Part shown: positions 18,232 through 28,700 of the stretch, piece after piece | How positions within the stretch are numbered: the first letter of the stretch is position 1 | Layout of the letters: each line of letters opens with the position of its first letter | Source: Phaeobacter gallaeciensis DSM 26640 | GTDB lineage: Bacteria; Pseudomonadota; Alphaproteobacteria; Rhodobacterales; Rhodobacteraceae | Reading direction: 5' to 3' | DNA length: 64,000 bases | NCBI RefSeq assembly: GCF_000511385.1 | Contig: NC_023137.1 | Coordinates: 2,983,001-3,047,000 of the forward strand | Notes under the pieces: model-generated | What the model was told of the DNA's origin: nothing | What the model saw: the letters and a program-made list of their open reading frames with translations, nothing else | Databases searched by the model: none | Position numbers and translations under genes: made by a program

Positions 18232-21200
18232 TTGGGGCAATTGAAGACATCTGGGAAAACCACGGATCGCACTCCGTTTGATGCCTCGCGTTACAGCGGG
18301 GACATTGCCATAGTGGGCATGTCACTTTGCGTGCCGGGCGCCCAGTCCCCCGGCGCATTCTGGCAAAACCTGCGCGACGGCGTGGAATCCATCCGCCCTG
18401 TCAGCGAAGACGACCTCTTAGCCGCAGGTGAAGACCCCGAGACCCTGTCAGACCCGAATTATGTTGCCGCCGCCGCAGCGCTGGAGGGCTACGCCGAGTT
18501 TGACGCCGACTTTTTCGGCTTCAGCCCGAAAGAAGCTGCGATCCTTGACCCGCAACACCGCAAATTCCTGGAGGTTGCCTGGGGCGCTATGGAGGACGCC
18601 GGTCACCCACCTGAGAGCCTTGATGGTCCGATCGGGGTCTATGCCGGCTGCGGCATGGGCAGCTATTTCTACTTCAACATCTGCTCCAACAAACCGCTGG
18701 TCGATGATGTCGGTATGTTCCTGCTGCGCCACACCGGCAACGACAAGGACTTCCTGTCCACCCGCGTCAGCCATGTGTTTGATCTCAAAGGCCCGTCCGT
18801 CAATATCCAGACCGCTTGCTCGACCTCGCTGGTAGCTGTGCATTACGCCAGCAAGGCCCTGCGCGAGGGCGAGTGTGAGATGGCTCTTGCCGGCGGCGTC
18901 ACCATTGAGCTGCCGCAGGGCCGCGGCTACCTGTTCAAGGAGAACGAGATCCTGTCACCGGACGGCCACTGCCACGCGTTTGACCACCGCGCACAGGGAA
19001 CCGTTTTTGGCTCCGGCGCCGGGGCCGTTGCGCTGCGTCGTTTGGAGGACGCGCTGCGGGATGGCGATCACATCTGGGCCGTCATCAAGGGTTCGGCGAT
19101 CAACAATGACGGCGCCGACAAGGCCGGCTATCTCGCCCCCTCGGTTGAAGGGCAGGCCAGCGCCGTGCGACAGGCGCTGCGCGCAGCGGATACGCCGCCG
19201 GATACCATCGACTATGTCGAATGCCACGGCACCGGAACCTATCTGGGCGACCCGATTGAGGTCACGGCCCTGACCGAAGCCTACCGCGAGACCACGCCTG
19301 CGGTCGGCTATTGCCGCATCGGCTCGGTGAAGACCAATATCGGGCATCTGGATACTGCCGCCGGTGTGGCCGGGCTGATCAAGACAACGCTGGCGCTGCA
19401 TCATGGCCAGATCCCGCCCAGCCTGGGGTATGAAGCGCCGAACCCGGCCATTGACTTTGAAACCTCACCCTTTGTGGTCAACGACCGCCTGTGCGACTGG
19501 ACCTCAGCCAAAGGCCCCCGCCGTGCGGCGATCAATGCACTTGGGGTTGGCGGCACCAACGCCCATGCGGTGCTGGAACAAGCCGCCCCCCGCCCCGCCT
19601 CGGATGAGAGCGATTTCCCGTTCCACGTTCTTTGCCTGTCCGGCCATTCGAAAGCAGCGCTTGATGCCAATGCTTCGGCCCTGGCCGCCCATCTGCGCGC
19701 CAATCCAGATCTGCCGCTGGCCGATGTCGCCTATACGCTGAAAGAAGGCCGTCGCGGATTTGCCAAGCGCCGGACGTTGGTCGTCGAAACCCCTGAACAG
19801 GCTGCCGCCCTGCTGGAGGCGAGCGATCCGAGGCGCGTGTTTGACCATACCTGCGCAGACAGCACCCCTGAGGTGGTCTTCATGTTCCCCGGCGGCGGCG
19901 CACAATATGCAGGCATGGCGCGGGATCTCTATGAAACCGAACCGGTTTTTGCCGATTGGATGGACCGGGGTCTCGATCACCTTGAGGGCCAGCTGGACTA
20001 TGATATTCGCGCGCTATGGCTGCCGGATCCGGGGCAGGAGGACGCCGCAAATGCGCGCCTGCAACAGCCATCGGTGCAGCTGCCGCTGATCATGATCGTT
20101 GAATTCGCGCTGGCGCAACTTTGGATCAGCTGGGGCGTGCGCCCCGCCGCGCTGGTGGGCCATTCCATGGGGGAGAACACCGCAGCCTGTCTGGCCGGCG
20201 TACTATCGTTTGAGGATTGCATCGATCTGGTACTGCTGCGTGGACGGCTGTTCGACAAGGTGCCTGCCGGCGGCATGCTGTCGATCTCGCTCCCGCTGGA
20301 AGAGGTTGAGGCCAGATTGTCACCGGAGCTGGACATTGCCAGCGTCAATGCCCCCCGCCTCACAGCTGTCTCCGGTCCGCAGGAGGCACTGGATACATTG
20401 GCGGCGCAACTGACGGCGGATGAGGTGGATCATCAACGCATCCAGATCGACATTGCCGCCCACAGCCGCATGCTGGAGGGTATTCTGGGGGAGTATCGCC
20501 AATTCCTGCGCGGGTTGACCCTGACCGCCCCCGGCCGCCCGATCCTCTCCAACCGCAGCGGCAGCATCCTAAGTGACGCCGAGGCCACTGACCCCGAATA
20601 CTGGGTTGGCCAGCTGCGCAATACGGTGATGTTTTCCGCCTGCCTCGACACGCTCGCCGAGAAACCGAACCGGCTCTATCTCGAGGTTGGCCCCGGCAAA
20701 GCCTTGTCCTCGCTGGCGCAGATGGCTCCGGCGATCAAGCCCGGTCAGGTGCTCAGCTCGCTGCGCCATCCCGATCAGACGATGGCCGATGATGCTTATT
20801 TCTTTGGCGTGATCGGACGGCTCTGGGCCGCTGGGCTGGAGGCGGATTGGGATCAGATCTGGGGAGACGCCCGCCGCCAGCGTCTGCCGCTGCCAACCTA
20901 TGCGTTTCAGCGCAGCCGCTATTTCATTGAACCCGCAGCCCCGGCCACAGCGGAAACCGCAATCAGCGCGCCCCAGCGCCATGACGACCTGTCACAATGG
21001 GGATCGCGCCCCAGCTGGCGACCTGCGCTGGCGGGCTGTGATCTTGATGTTACCACCGAGCTGGATCAGCAGCCTGAAACCTGGCTGCTGTTTGAGGATG
21101 ACACCGGGCTTTGCGCAGATCTGGCGCCACGGCTGGAACAGGCAGGGCACAGGGTGGTACGGGTCACCCCCGGCGACACCTATGCTCAGTTGAGCGAGAG

Positions 21201-24200
21201 CCGTTATATGCTGGCTCCCGAACAGGGGCGCGCGGGCTATGATGCGCTGCTTGCCGATCTGGCGCTGGCGGATCTTCTGCCCAGTCGGATCGGCCATTTC
21301 TGGCTGGTCACCGAGGGCGAGAGCTTCCGTCCCGGCGCCTCTTTCTTTGATCGCAATCTGGAGATGGGGTTTTATGCGCTGACCGCCTTGGGGCAAACTC
21401 TGGCCCAGATCGATCTGCCGCAGCCTGTGCATATGACGGTTTTCACCACCGGGGCAGCACAGCTGCGCAACGAGCCGCTGCCCTACCCGGAAAAGGCGAT
21501 GATTGCCGGCCCCGCGGGTGTGCTGCCGCGCGAAATCCCCGGCCTGACCTGTGCCACGGTCGATATTGAGCTGCCAACCCGCCCCAATGGTCTGCGCCGC
21601 TGGCTGTCGAATGACGCTCCGATGCCGATTGCCGACCGCCTGCTGGAGGAGGTGCTGGCGGAACCGGCGAACGACACGGCGCTCTGGCGCGGCGACAAGC
21701 GTTATGCCTTGCGGTGGCGCCCCGTGGCGCTGCCAGAGGGCGCGCAATCCCCATCGTCGAATCCTGGCTTCCGCGCAGGTGGAACTTATCTGATCACCGG
21801 TGGGTATGGCGGCATCGGACGCACGATTGCGGCGGATCTTATGCAAAGGCTCGGCGCCAATGTGGTGTTGATCTCGCGCGGTGGTCTGCCGCCGCGCGAC
21901 GACTGGGACAGCTATCTCAATCGTCACAGCCCGGCCAATACAACCGCGCAACGCATCCGCGCCGTGATGGCGCTGGAAGCACTTGGGAAAGGCCGCGTCT
22001 TGCCGCTGGCCGCAGATGTCTGCAACAGCGAGCAAATGCGCACCGCTGTTGCAACGGCTGAGGAGACCTTTGGCCCGATCACCGGCGTCATTCACGGCGC
22101 CGGCCAGATCAACGATGCGCCGGTTCTCGCCAAAACAGAAGAGGATATCGCTCAGGTTCTGGCTCCCAAAGTCAGCGGGCTCAGAGTGCTTGACGCCATC
22201 TTCGGCGCGGATCAGCTGGAGTTGATGGTGCTGTTTTCCTCCTCCTCGACGGTGACACGCCCGATTGGCCAGGTGGACTATGTTGCTGCCAATGAATACC
22301 TCAATGCCTTTGCCAAACATCGCAGCGCACTCGCCTCACCGGATCAGAGGACGCATGTGGTGGCGGTTGACTGGGGGGTCTGGGCAGACGTCGGAATGGC
22401 GGCGGATGCTCTTGGCTCACACCAGCCTGAGGCGGGCAGCGATCCAATTTCCTGCAATCAGCCGCTGTTTGACAGCCGCCAGTTTGCCCATGACGGCAGT
22501 TTGCTGTTTCACCGCCGATTGAGCAGTGATCAGTGGATATTGGATGAGCATCGCACCAAGGATGGCACCGCGCTAATCCCCGGCACCGGATATATCGAAT
22601 ATGCCGCTGAGGCGCTGGCGGAGCTGGGCCATGACGCGCCTTTTGCACTGCGCGATCTCTATTTTCTGCGTCCACTCGTGGTCACAGAGACACCTTGCGA
22701 TATGACCGTCCGGCTGACCCCGGTGGAACATGGCTATGACTTTGCCGTCTACAGCCGCACGGCGGAAGGCTATGCGCTGCATGTACAGGCGCTGCTGGAC
22801 ACCGATCTCGATGGGAACCCGCCTGAACCGGTCGATATCCCTAAACTGAGGCTTCGCATGCCGGAGGTATCAGTGACCACCCCGGCGGAGCGGCTGAAAA
22901 CACCGCAGGAAGCACATCTGAAATTCGGCCCGCGCTGGCATGTTCTCGAAGAGGTCCGCCATGGAACCGCAGAAGGCCTCGCCCAACTGAAACTGCCGCA
23001 GATCGCCGAAAAAGACGGCACCCTCCTGCCCCCCGGGCTGATGGATCTGGCCACCGGCTGGGCCATTGATCTGGTCCCGGCCTATCGAGGCAGCGCGCTT
23101 TGGGTGCCGGTGTCCTATGACAGTATCCAGATCTTTGCGCCGCTGCCTACTGAAGCTCTGAGCCACATGCGGCTGGTCGACAGCTCTGCAAATAGCGCGC
23201 GGTTCGACATCACGCTGGCGGCTACGGATGGCACTGTTGTGGCGGAAATTCGTGGGTTTCAAATGCAGCAGCTGCCCGGCGCCACCAATTTGGCCCCGGC
23301 GGAGGGCGCAGACGCCAGCGCTGAGGATCTGGGACTGACTGCACCGGGCAGTGCGCAGTCCTTGTCGCCGGAGGAACGGCGCCTTCACCGCAATATCGCC
23401 CAAGGGATCCGTGCCGAGGACGGTCCCGAGGCCTTGCGCCGGGCGCTCGCCACCGGGCTGTCGCAGGTGGTGGTCTCGTCGCTGGCGCTGCCGGATCTGA
23501 TTGCGCAAGCCGATCAGCCGCCGCCGCAGAATGCCGACACCAACCAAAGCTTTGAGCGACCGCAACTGGACACCGATTACCTTGCCCCGCGCAATGCCGT
23601 GGAGGAAGATATCGCCGCTCAGTTCGCGCGCCTCCTCGGAGTGACGCAGGTCGGGGTTGAGGACAGTTTCTTTGACCTTGGTGGTCATTCCCTGATCGCG
23701 GTCCGGCTGTTTGCGCAGATCAAGCGCAGTTTTGGCGTCGATCTGGCGATCTCCACCCTGTTTGAGGCCCCTTCTGTTGCCAAGCTGGCAGAGCTGGTGA
23801 TTGCGCGCACCGGTGGCGGTCTCACCACCGAGACCCCGGTCGATACCGCAGGCGACACCACATCTATGACCCCCAGCTACACCCATTTGGTCCAGCTGCA
23901 TCCCGGTGATGGCACCGGGCGGCGGCCGTTCTTCCTTGTGGCGGGCATGTTTGGCAATGTTCTGAACCTGCGTCATCTGGCCCTGATGGTCGGGAAGGAC
24001 CGTCCCGTTTACGGGCTGCAGGCCCGAGGCCTGATCGGCGAGGATGCGCCGCATGATCGTCTGGATACAGCGGCACGTGATTATCTGGCAGAGATCCGCA
24101 GCATCCAGCCAGAGGGGCCGTATCTTCTGGGCGGGTTCTCCGGCGGCGGGCTGACCGCCTATGAGATGGCCCAGCAACTGCAAGCCAAAGGCGAAGAAAC

Positions 24201-24729
24201 TGCCGCACTGATCCTCCTGGACACGCCGCTCCCTATGCGCCCGGAGCTGACACGCCGCGACAAGGCGCTGATCAAATGGGCCGAGTTGCGCAGCAAGGGC
24301 ATCGGCTATCTGGGCGAATGGGTCACCAATCGCATCGCTTGGGAGATCGAGAAACGCCGCTATGCTGCCAGCGACGACAGCGCTGCGCCAGTGTTCAACA
24401 ACCGCAAGGTCGAACTGGCCTTCCGCGCTGCCCTGCCCGCCTATGATCTGCGTCCATGGTCCGGACCTATGACGCTGTTCCGCCCGCCGCTTGACCGGCA
24501 CTGGCAGGTCTCTGCCGGGAATTGGGTCAGCCGCGAGCGGGAATATGTCTTTGATGACAACGACTGGACCCGTTGGGCCCCCGCCGTTGAAGTGGTCGAG
24601 GTCCCCGGCGATCACGACAGTATGGTTCTGGTGCCGAATGTCAGTGTGCTGGCTGGAGAGGTGAAGACGCGACTGGATGCCGCCGACGCAGCAGCGCTGG
24701 CCCACAGCACCGCGGAGGCCGCAGAATGA
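18232..24729 (+). CDS. Type I polyketide synthase, KS-AT-KR-DH-ACP-TE
   Basis: Single-module PKS of 2165 residues. Ketosynthase about 22-450 has the full triad: Cys196 (TACSTS), His332 (CHGTGT) and His372 (NIGH). Acyltransferase about 548-850 has Ser645 in GHSMG. After a linker, ketoreductase about 1180-1390 has the NADPH loop ITGGYGGIG and Tyr1350 of VDYVAANEYL. Dehydratase about 1412-1680 shows DEHRTKDGTALIPGTGY with His1440 and a possible second acidic residue Asp1605. The carrier domain has Ser1820 in DLGGHS. Thioesterase about 1888-2150 has Ser1970 in GGFSGGG and His2128. Here KR precedes DH, unlike the common DH-KR order, and no ER is present. The start is TTG at 18232 behind GAGG, though a TTG nine bases later is possible. 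It is the first gene of the ATGA-coupled operon. Confidence 0.92.
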   Translation: MGQLKTSGKTTDRTPFDASRYSGDIAIVGMSLCVPGAQSPGAFWQNLRDGVESIRPVSEDDLLAAGEDPETLSDPNYVAAAAALEGYAEFDADFFGFSPKEAAILDPQHRKFLEVAWGAMEDAGHPPESLDGPIGVYAGCGMGSYFYFNICSNKPLVDDVGMFLLRHTGNDKDFLSTRVSHVFDLKGPSVNIQTACSTSLVAVHYASKALREGECEMALAGGVTIELPQGRGYLFKENEILSPDGHCHAFDHRAQGTVFGSGAGAVALRRLEDALRDGDHIWAVIKGSAINNDGADKAGYLAPSVEGQASAVRQALRAADTPPDTIDYVECHGTGTYLGDPIEVTALTEAYRETTPAVGYCRIGSVKTNIGHLDTAAGVAGLIKTTLALHHGQIPPSLGYEAPNPAIDFETSPFVVNDRLCDWTSAKGPRRAAINALGVGGTNAHAVLEQAAPRPASDESDFPFHVLCLSGHSKAALDANASALAAHLRANPDLPLADVAYTLKEGRRGFAKRRTLVVETPEQAAALLEASDPRRVFDHTCADSTPEVVFMFPGGGAQYAGMARDLYETEPVFADWMDRGLDHLEGQLDYDIRALWLPDPGQEDAANARLQQPSVQLPLIMIVEFALAQLWISWGVRPAALVGHSMGENTAACLAGVLSFEDCIDLVLLRGRLFDKVPAGGMLSISLPLEEVEARLSPELDIASVNAPRLTAVSGPQEALDTLAAQLTADEVDHQRIQIDIAAHSRMLEGILGEYRQFLRGLTLTAPGRPILSNRSGSILSDAEATDPEYWVGQLRNTVMFSACLDTLAEKPNRLYLEVGPGKALSSLAQMAPAIKPGQVLSSLRHPDQTMADDAYFFGVIGRLWAAGLEADWDQIWGDARRQRLPLPTYAFQRSRYFIEPAAPATAETAISAPQRHDDLSQWGSRPSWRPALAGCDLDVTTELDQQPETWLLFEDDTGLCADLAPRLEQAGHRVVRVTPGDTYAQLSESRYMLAPEQGRAGYDALLADLALADLLPSRIGHFWLVTEGESFRPGASFFDRNLEMGFYALTALGQTLAQIDLPQPVHMTVFTTGAAQLRNEPLPYPEKAMIAGPAGVLPREIPGLTCATVDIELPTRPNGLRRWLSNDAPMPIADRLLEEVLAEPANDTALWRGDKRYALRWRPVALPEGAQSPSSNPGFRAGGTYLITGGYGGIGRTIAADLMQRLGANVVLISRGGLPPRDDWDSYLNRHSPANTTAQRIRAVMALEALGKGRVLPLAADVCNSEQMRTAVATAEETFGPITGVIHGAGQINDAPVLAKTEEDIAQVLAPKVSGLRVLDAIFGADQLELMVLFSSSSTVTRPIGQVDYVAANEYLNAFAKHRSALASPDQRTHVVAVDWGVWADVGMAADALGSHQPEAGSDPISCNQPLFDSRQFAHDGSLLFHRRLSSDQWILDEHRTKDGTALIPGTGYIEYAAEALAELGHDAPFALRDLYFLRPLVVTETPCDMTVRLTPVEHGYDFAVYSRTAEGYALHVQALLDTDLDGNPPEPVDIPKLRLRMPEVSVTTPAERLKTPQEAHLKFGPRWHVLEEVRHGTAEGLAQLKLPQIAEKDGTLLPPGLMDLATGWAIDLVPAYRGSALWVPVSYDSIQIFAPLPTEALSHMRLVDSSANSARFDITLAATDGTVVAEIRGFQMQQLPGATNLAPAEGADASAEDLGLTAPGSAQSLSPEERRLHRNIAQGIRAEDGPEALRRALATGLSQVVVSSLALPDLIAQADQPPPQNADTNQSFERPQLDTDYLAPRNAVEEDIAAQFARLLGVTQVGVEDSFFDLGGHSLIAVRLFAQIKRSFGVDLAISTLFEAPSVAKLAELVIARTGGGLTTETPVDTAGDTTSMTPSYTHLVQLHPGDGTGRRPFFLVAGMFGNVLNLRHLALMVGKDRPVYGLQARGLIGEDAPHDRLDTAARDYLAEIRSIQPEGPYLLGGFSGGGLTAYEMAQQLQAKGEETAALILLDTPLPMRPELTRRDKALIKWAELRSKGIGYLGEWVTNRIAWEIEKRRYAASDDSAAPVFNNRKVELAFRAALPAYDLRPWSGPMTLFRPPLDRHWQVSAGNWVSREREYVFDDNDWTRWAPAVEVVEVPGDHDSMVLVPNVSVLAGEVKTRLDAADAAALAHSTAEAAE

Positions 24730-25796
24730 CCAAAGCCGCCACCCCCTCCGCCGCGCAGCCTGTAGGCGCCGCCTCGGGCGGTACAAATGCGCGCATTCTG
24801 ACCATCATCCTGAACTACAAGACGCCTCAGATGACGCTGGACTGCGCCGCCGCCGCGCTGGAGCAGATGGAAGAGCTGCCGGGTGAGGTGGTGATCATCG
24901 ACAATGGTTCCGCCGATGGCTCTTATGAGCAGCTGCTCACGGCGGTGCAAGAGCGCGGCTGGCTAGACAGCGGCCGCCTACGCCTAATCGCAAGTGAGGA
25001 TAACGGCGGGTTTGGCGCGGGTATGAACATCGGCTTTCGCCTTGGCCTATCCGATGGTACTGCGCCGGAGTTTTACTACTTGCTGAACTCTGATGCCTTT
25101 GTGCAACCAGGCGCGATCCGCGCGTTGCGAGATTTTCTGCAAGCGACCCCCAGCGCGGGTCTGGTCGGTTCCTATGTGCGCGGCACCGATGGGACGCCTC
25201 ATTGCACTGCATTTCGCTTTCCGACCATCGCAGGGGAGTTTGAATCCTCCGTACGAACCGGCATCGTAACGCGCCTGCTGCAAGATGCCGTGGTGCCGAT
25301 GGAAATCCCCACCACGCCAACACAGTTGGATTGGACCGCTGGTGCCAGTCTGATGATCCGCCGCGAGGTGATTGACGCGGTGGGCGGGTTTGACGAGACG
25401 TTCTTTCTCTACTTTGAGGAAACCGAGCTGTGCCACCGTGCCGCCCGCGCTGGCTGGAGCACGCACTACCTGCCGGAAAGCGAGGTGGCCCATGTGGGAT
25501 CCGCCTCAACCGGGATGAAAGACTGGCAGCGCACGCCGCAATACTGGTTCGACAGCCGGTTGCACTATTTTCTCAGCACCCATGGGCGCGCCTACACGGT
25601 TGGGGCCACATTGGCGCTGATCAGCGGCAGCCTGCTCTACGGGCTGCGGCGGCTGGTGTCGGACAAACCGGCCTCCGATCCACCCTATTTTCTGCGGGAT
25701 CTGATCGTTCATCATAGCCGCGCGATCTTTCGCCGCCGCAAAACTAAGCCTATGGAACCGCGCCAGACCCCGTCTCAACCGGAGGAGCAGAAATGA
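24726..25796 (+). CDS. Family 2 glycosyltransferase (rhamnosyltransferase-like)
   Basis: GT-A transferase of 356 residues resembling WbbL-type rhamnosyltransferases. It has ILTIILNYKTPQMTLDCAAA at the start, IIDNGSADGS, DNGGFGAGMNIGFRLG, the metal-binding LLNSDAF, and the acceptor-side GFDETFFLYFEETELCHRAARAGW. A hydrophobic segment (TLALISGSLLYGL) near the C-terminus may associate it with the membrane. It is inserted between the PKS and NRPS genes with an ATGA overlap at both ends, so its expression is tied to theirs. That placement is the main reason to think the PKS-NRPS product is glycosylated or attached to a glycan. Confidence 0.88.
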   Translation: MTKAATPSAAQPVGAASGGTNARILTIILNYKTPQMTLDCAAAALEQMEELPGEVVIIDNGSADGSYEQLLTAVQERGWLDSGRLRLIASEDNGGFGAGMNIGFRLGLSDGTAPEFYYLLNSDAFVQPGAIRALRDFLQATPSAGLVGSYVRGTDGTPHCTAFRFPTIAGEFESSVRTGIVTRLLQDAVVPMEIPTTPTQLDWTAGASLMIRREVIDAVGGFDETFFLYFEETELCHRAARAGWSTHYLPESEVAHVGSASTGMKDWQRTPQYWFDSRLHYFLSTHGRAYTVGATLALISGSLLYGLRRLVSDKPASDPPYFLRDLIVHHSRAIFRRRKTKPMEPRQTPSQPEEQK

Positions 25797-28700
25797 CCCC
25801 ATTCTCCTGTATCGTTCTTGGCAATGAATCACTGCTTGTCGCCTGCGCGGACATGTTGCTGGCCCGCGGCCACAGTATTGCCGCAGTGGTCACAAAAGAC
25901 GCCGAAATCCGCCAGTGGGCTGCTGACAAGGGCCTGACTGTGCTTGAAGACGCGCGCGATTTTGACGGATCTGTGGACTGGCTGCTGTCCATCGCGAACC
26001 TTGAGATCATCCCCGACAGCGTGCTGGCCCGCGCGAGCAAGGGCGGCGTCAATTTTCACGACGGTCCGCTGCCGCGTTATGCTGGCCTCAACACGCCAAA
26101 CTGGGCCCTGATCGAAGGGGCTGAGGACTACGGAATTACCTGGCACATGATTGAGGGCGGCGTCGATGAGGGCGATATCCTCGCCCAGCGCCTATTTGCG
26201 ATTGCCGAAGATGAAACAGCCTATAGCCTCAACGCCAAATGCTACGCCGCCGCGATGGACAGCTTCGGAGATGTGCTGGGACAGCTGGAAACCGGCACAC
26301 TGGTGCGAACGGCGCAGGATTTCAGCACCCGCAAGCTCTATACCCGCGCTGACCGGCCCGAAGCGGACGCACTGCTGGATCTGGCGCAACCCGCCGCGGA
26401 CCTGCACCGGCTGGTGCGTGCCCTTGATTTCAACGGGTACTGGAACCCGCTTTGTGCCGCCAAGGTCCGACTGCCTGCAACCAGCGATGCGCCAGTAGCG
26501 TTGATCGGCACCGCAGAGATCGCAGAGGGATCCGGCGCGCCGGGCACCGTGCTGAGCGTAGACGATACGACGATGACCTTGGCCTGCGGTGATGGCGCGC
26601 TGCGGATTGGCGGATTGCACCACTGCGACGGACGCCCGATCCGTGCAGCTGATCACGTCAAAACCGGGGATAGTCTGCCGTCTCTTGATGCAGCGGCCAG
26701 CAGCGATTTGACCCGGCAACTGGCCGCGACGCAGGCCAGCGAGGGTAAATGGCGCAAGGCGTTGGCGGCCTTGCCCGCTGTGGATCTGCCCTTGGCAGGT
26801 CCGGCAGCTGATGGGGCAGTCGAAATCAACCACCTCACGCTGTCCCATAATGCGCCCCTGACCGAGGTCGATGTGCTGAGCGTCGCTCTTGCTCTCACGC
26901 TATCCAGCTCCGGGGCGGAGGCTGCCGGGATCGCGCTCAGCACGGATGCGCTGCAGGAGACTGCCATCGCGGGGCTGATCTGTGACTGGGTACCGCTTCA
27001 GGCCCGCCGCGATGAGCCCCTGGACGATCTGCGGCCCCGGTTAGCTACGGATCTCGACAGCACTCGGAACAACGGCGGGTTTGCAGCCGATCTGATCGCC
27101 CGCGCGCCGGAGCTGCGACAGACCGGGGGCAGCGGCCTATGCCCTGATATCGGCTGCATGCTGGGGCGAGCGCAGCCTATTGACGGATGTGCAGCGACCC
27201 TTTCCCTGTCGGAGGGCGCTTTGGCCCTGCATATCGATACAGGCCGAGTAGATGTGCAAGCAACCGAGCTGCTGGTGGGGCGAGCCGAACTGCTGATTGA
27301 CGCGCTGGACTCGGCCTCTGGAGGCACCATCGCCGATTTGCCGATCCTGCCAGAGGCCGAGCGGCGACAGATGTTGGTGGATTGGAACAGCACCGCCCGT
27401 TCCGACATCGGGCAAAGCACCATACCGGCGGAGTTTGCAGCGCAGGTGACACGAACCCCGGAGGCCACGGCGCTGGTCTATGAGGATCAGAGCCTGACCT
27501 ATGCCGAGCTCTCTGCTCGCGTTGATCATCTGGCAGCCCTCCTGCGTGACCGTGGTGTAGAGCCGGGCAGCCATGTCGGTATCTACCTTGGGCGCGGGCC
27601 AGATCTGGTGATTGCCGCCCTCGCCACGATGGCGGCAGGCGGGGCTTATGTGCCGCTGGATCCGGCCTACCCGGCAGATCGCATCGCGCATTTCATTGCC
27701 GACAGCGCCGCAAGCGTGATCCTGACCGACACCGGACACCGCGACCAGCTGCCCGGCAAACTGTCAGCCGACATCCTGTGCCTTGACGCCCTGCCCGAGG
27801 TCTCCGCCGTGGCCGGTACTGTGGCCGAAACGCCTACCAATGCGCCTGGACCAGAGGATCTGGCCTATCTGATTTACACATCTGGCTCCACCGGCACACC
27901 GAAGGGCGTGATGGTACGCCATGGCAATGTCACCAACTTCTTTGCAGCGATGGATGACCGCATCCCGCATCAGCCCGGGGACTGCTGGCTGGCGGTGACC
28001 AGCCTGTCCTTCGACATCTCCGTGCTGGAACTGTTTTGGACCTTGTCGCGCGGCTTCAAACTGGTGCTGTCCAGTGATGAGGCGCGGTTGCAGCTGTCTA
28101 ATGGCCCGGTCGCCACCAGTGATCGCGGCATGGATTTCAACCTGTTTTACTGGGGCAATGACGATGGTCCCGGCCCCCGCAAATATGAACTGCTGCTGGA
28201 AGGCGCGAAATTTGCCGATCAGCACGGGTTCAACGCGGTCTGGACGCCAGAGCGACATTTCCATGCCTTTGGCGGCCCCTATCCGAACCCGGCGGTGACC
28301 GGAGCGGCGGTGGCTGCGGTGACGAAAAATATCGGCGTGCGCGCGGGCTCCTGCGTGGCGCCGCTGCACCATCCGGCCCGCATTGCCGAAGAATGGTCGG
28401 TGATCGACAATCTGACCGGCGGGCGCGCAGGTATAGGCTTTGCCTCTGGCTGGCAGCCGGATGACTTCATCCTGCGTCCTGAGAATACGCCGCCTGCCAA
28501 CAAGCCTGCCTTGTTTGAAAGCATTGAAACCGTGCGCAAACTCTGGCGCGGAGAAGAGGTCGCCTTCCCCCGCAAGGACGGTGGTGAACATGCGGTCCTG
28601 ACCCAGCCGCGCCCCGTGTCAAAGGAGCTGCCGGTCTGGGTCACCACGGCGGGTAATCCCGAAACCTGGCGCGAGGCGGGCAGTATCGGGGCCAATGTAC

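Noticed and set aside
22870..24786. A 638-residue minus-strand open frame opposite the PKS
   Set aside because: It is a high-GC shadow of the DH-ACP-TE coding sequence; composition and lack of motifs show it is not a gene. The same applies to the 442-residue frame at 20992-22320.
26618..26632. HHCDG at residues 276-280 of the NRPS as a condensation active site
   Set aside because: The motif needs three residues between HH and DG. This one has a single residue and lies in the C-terminal part of the formyltransferase.
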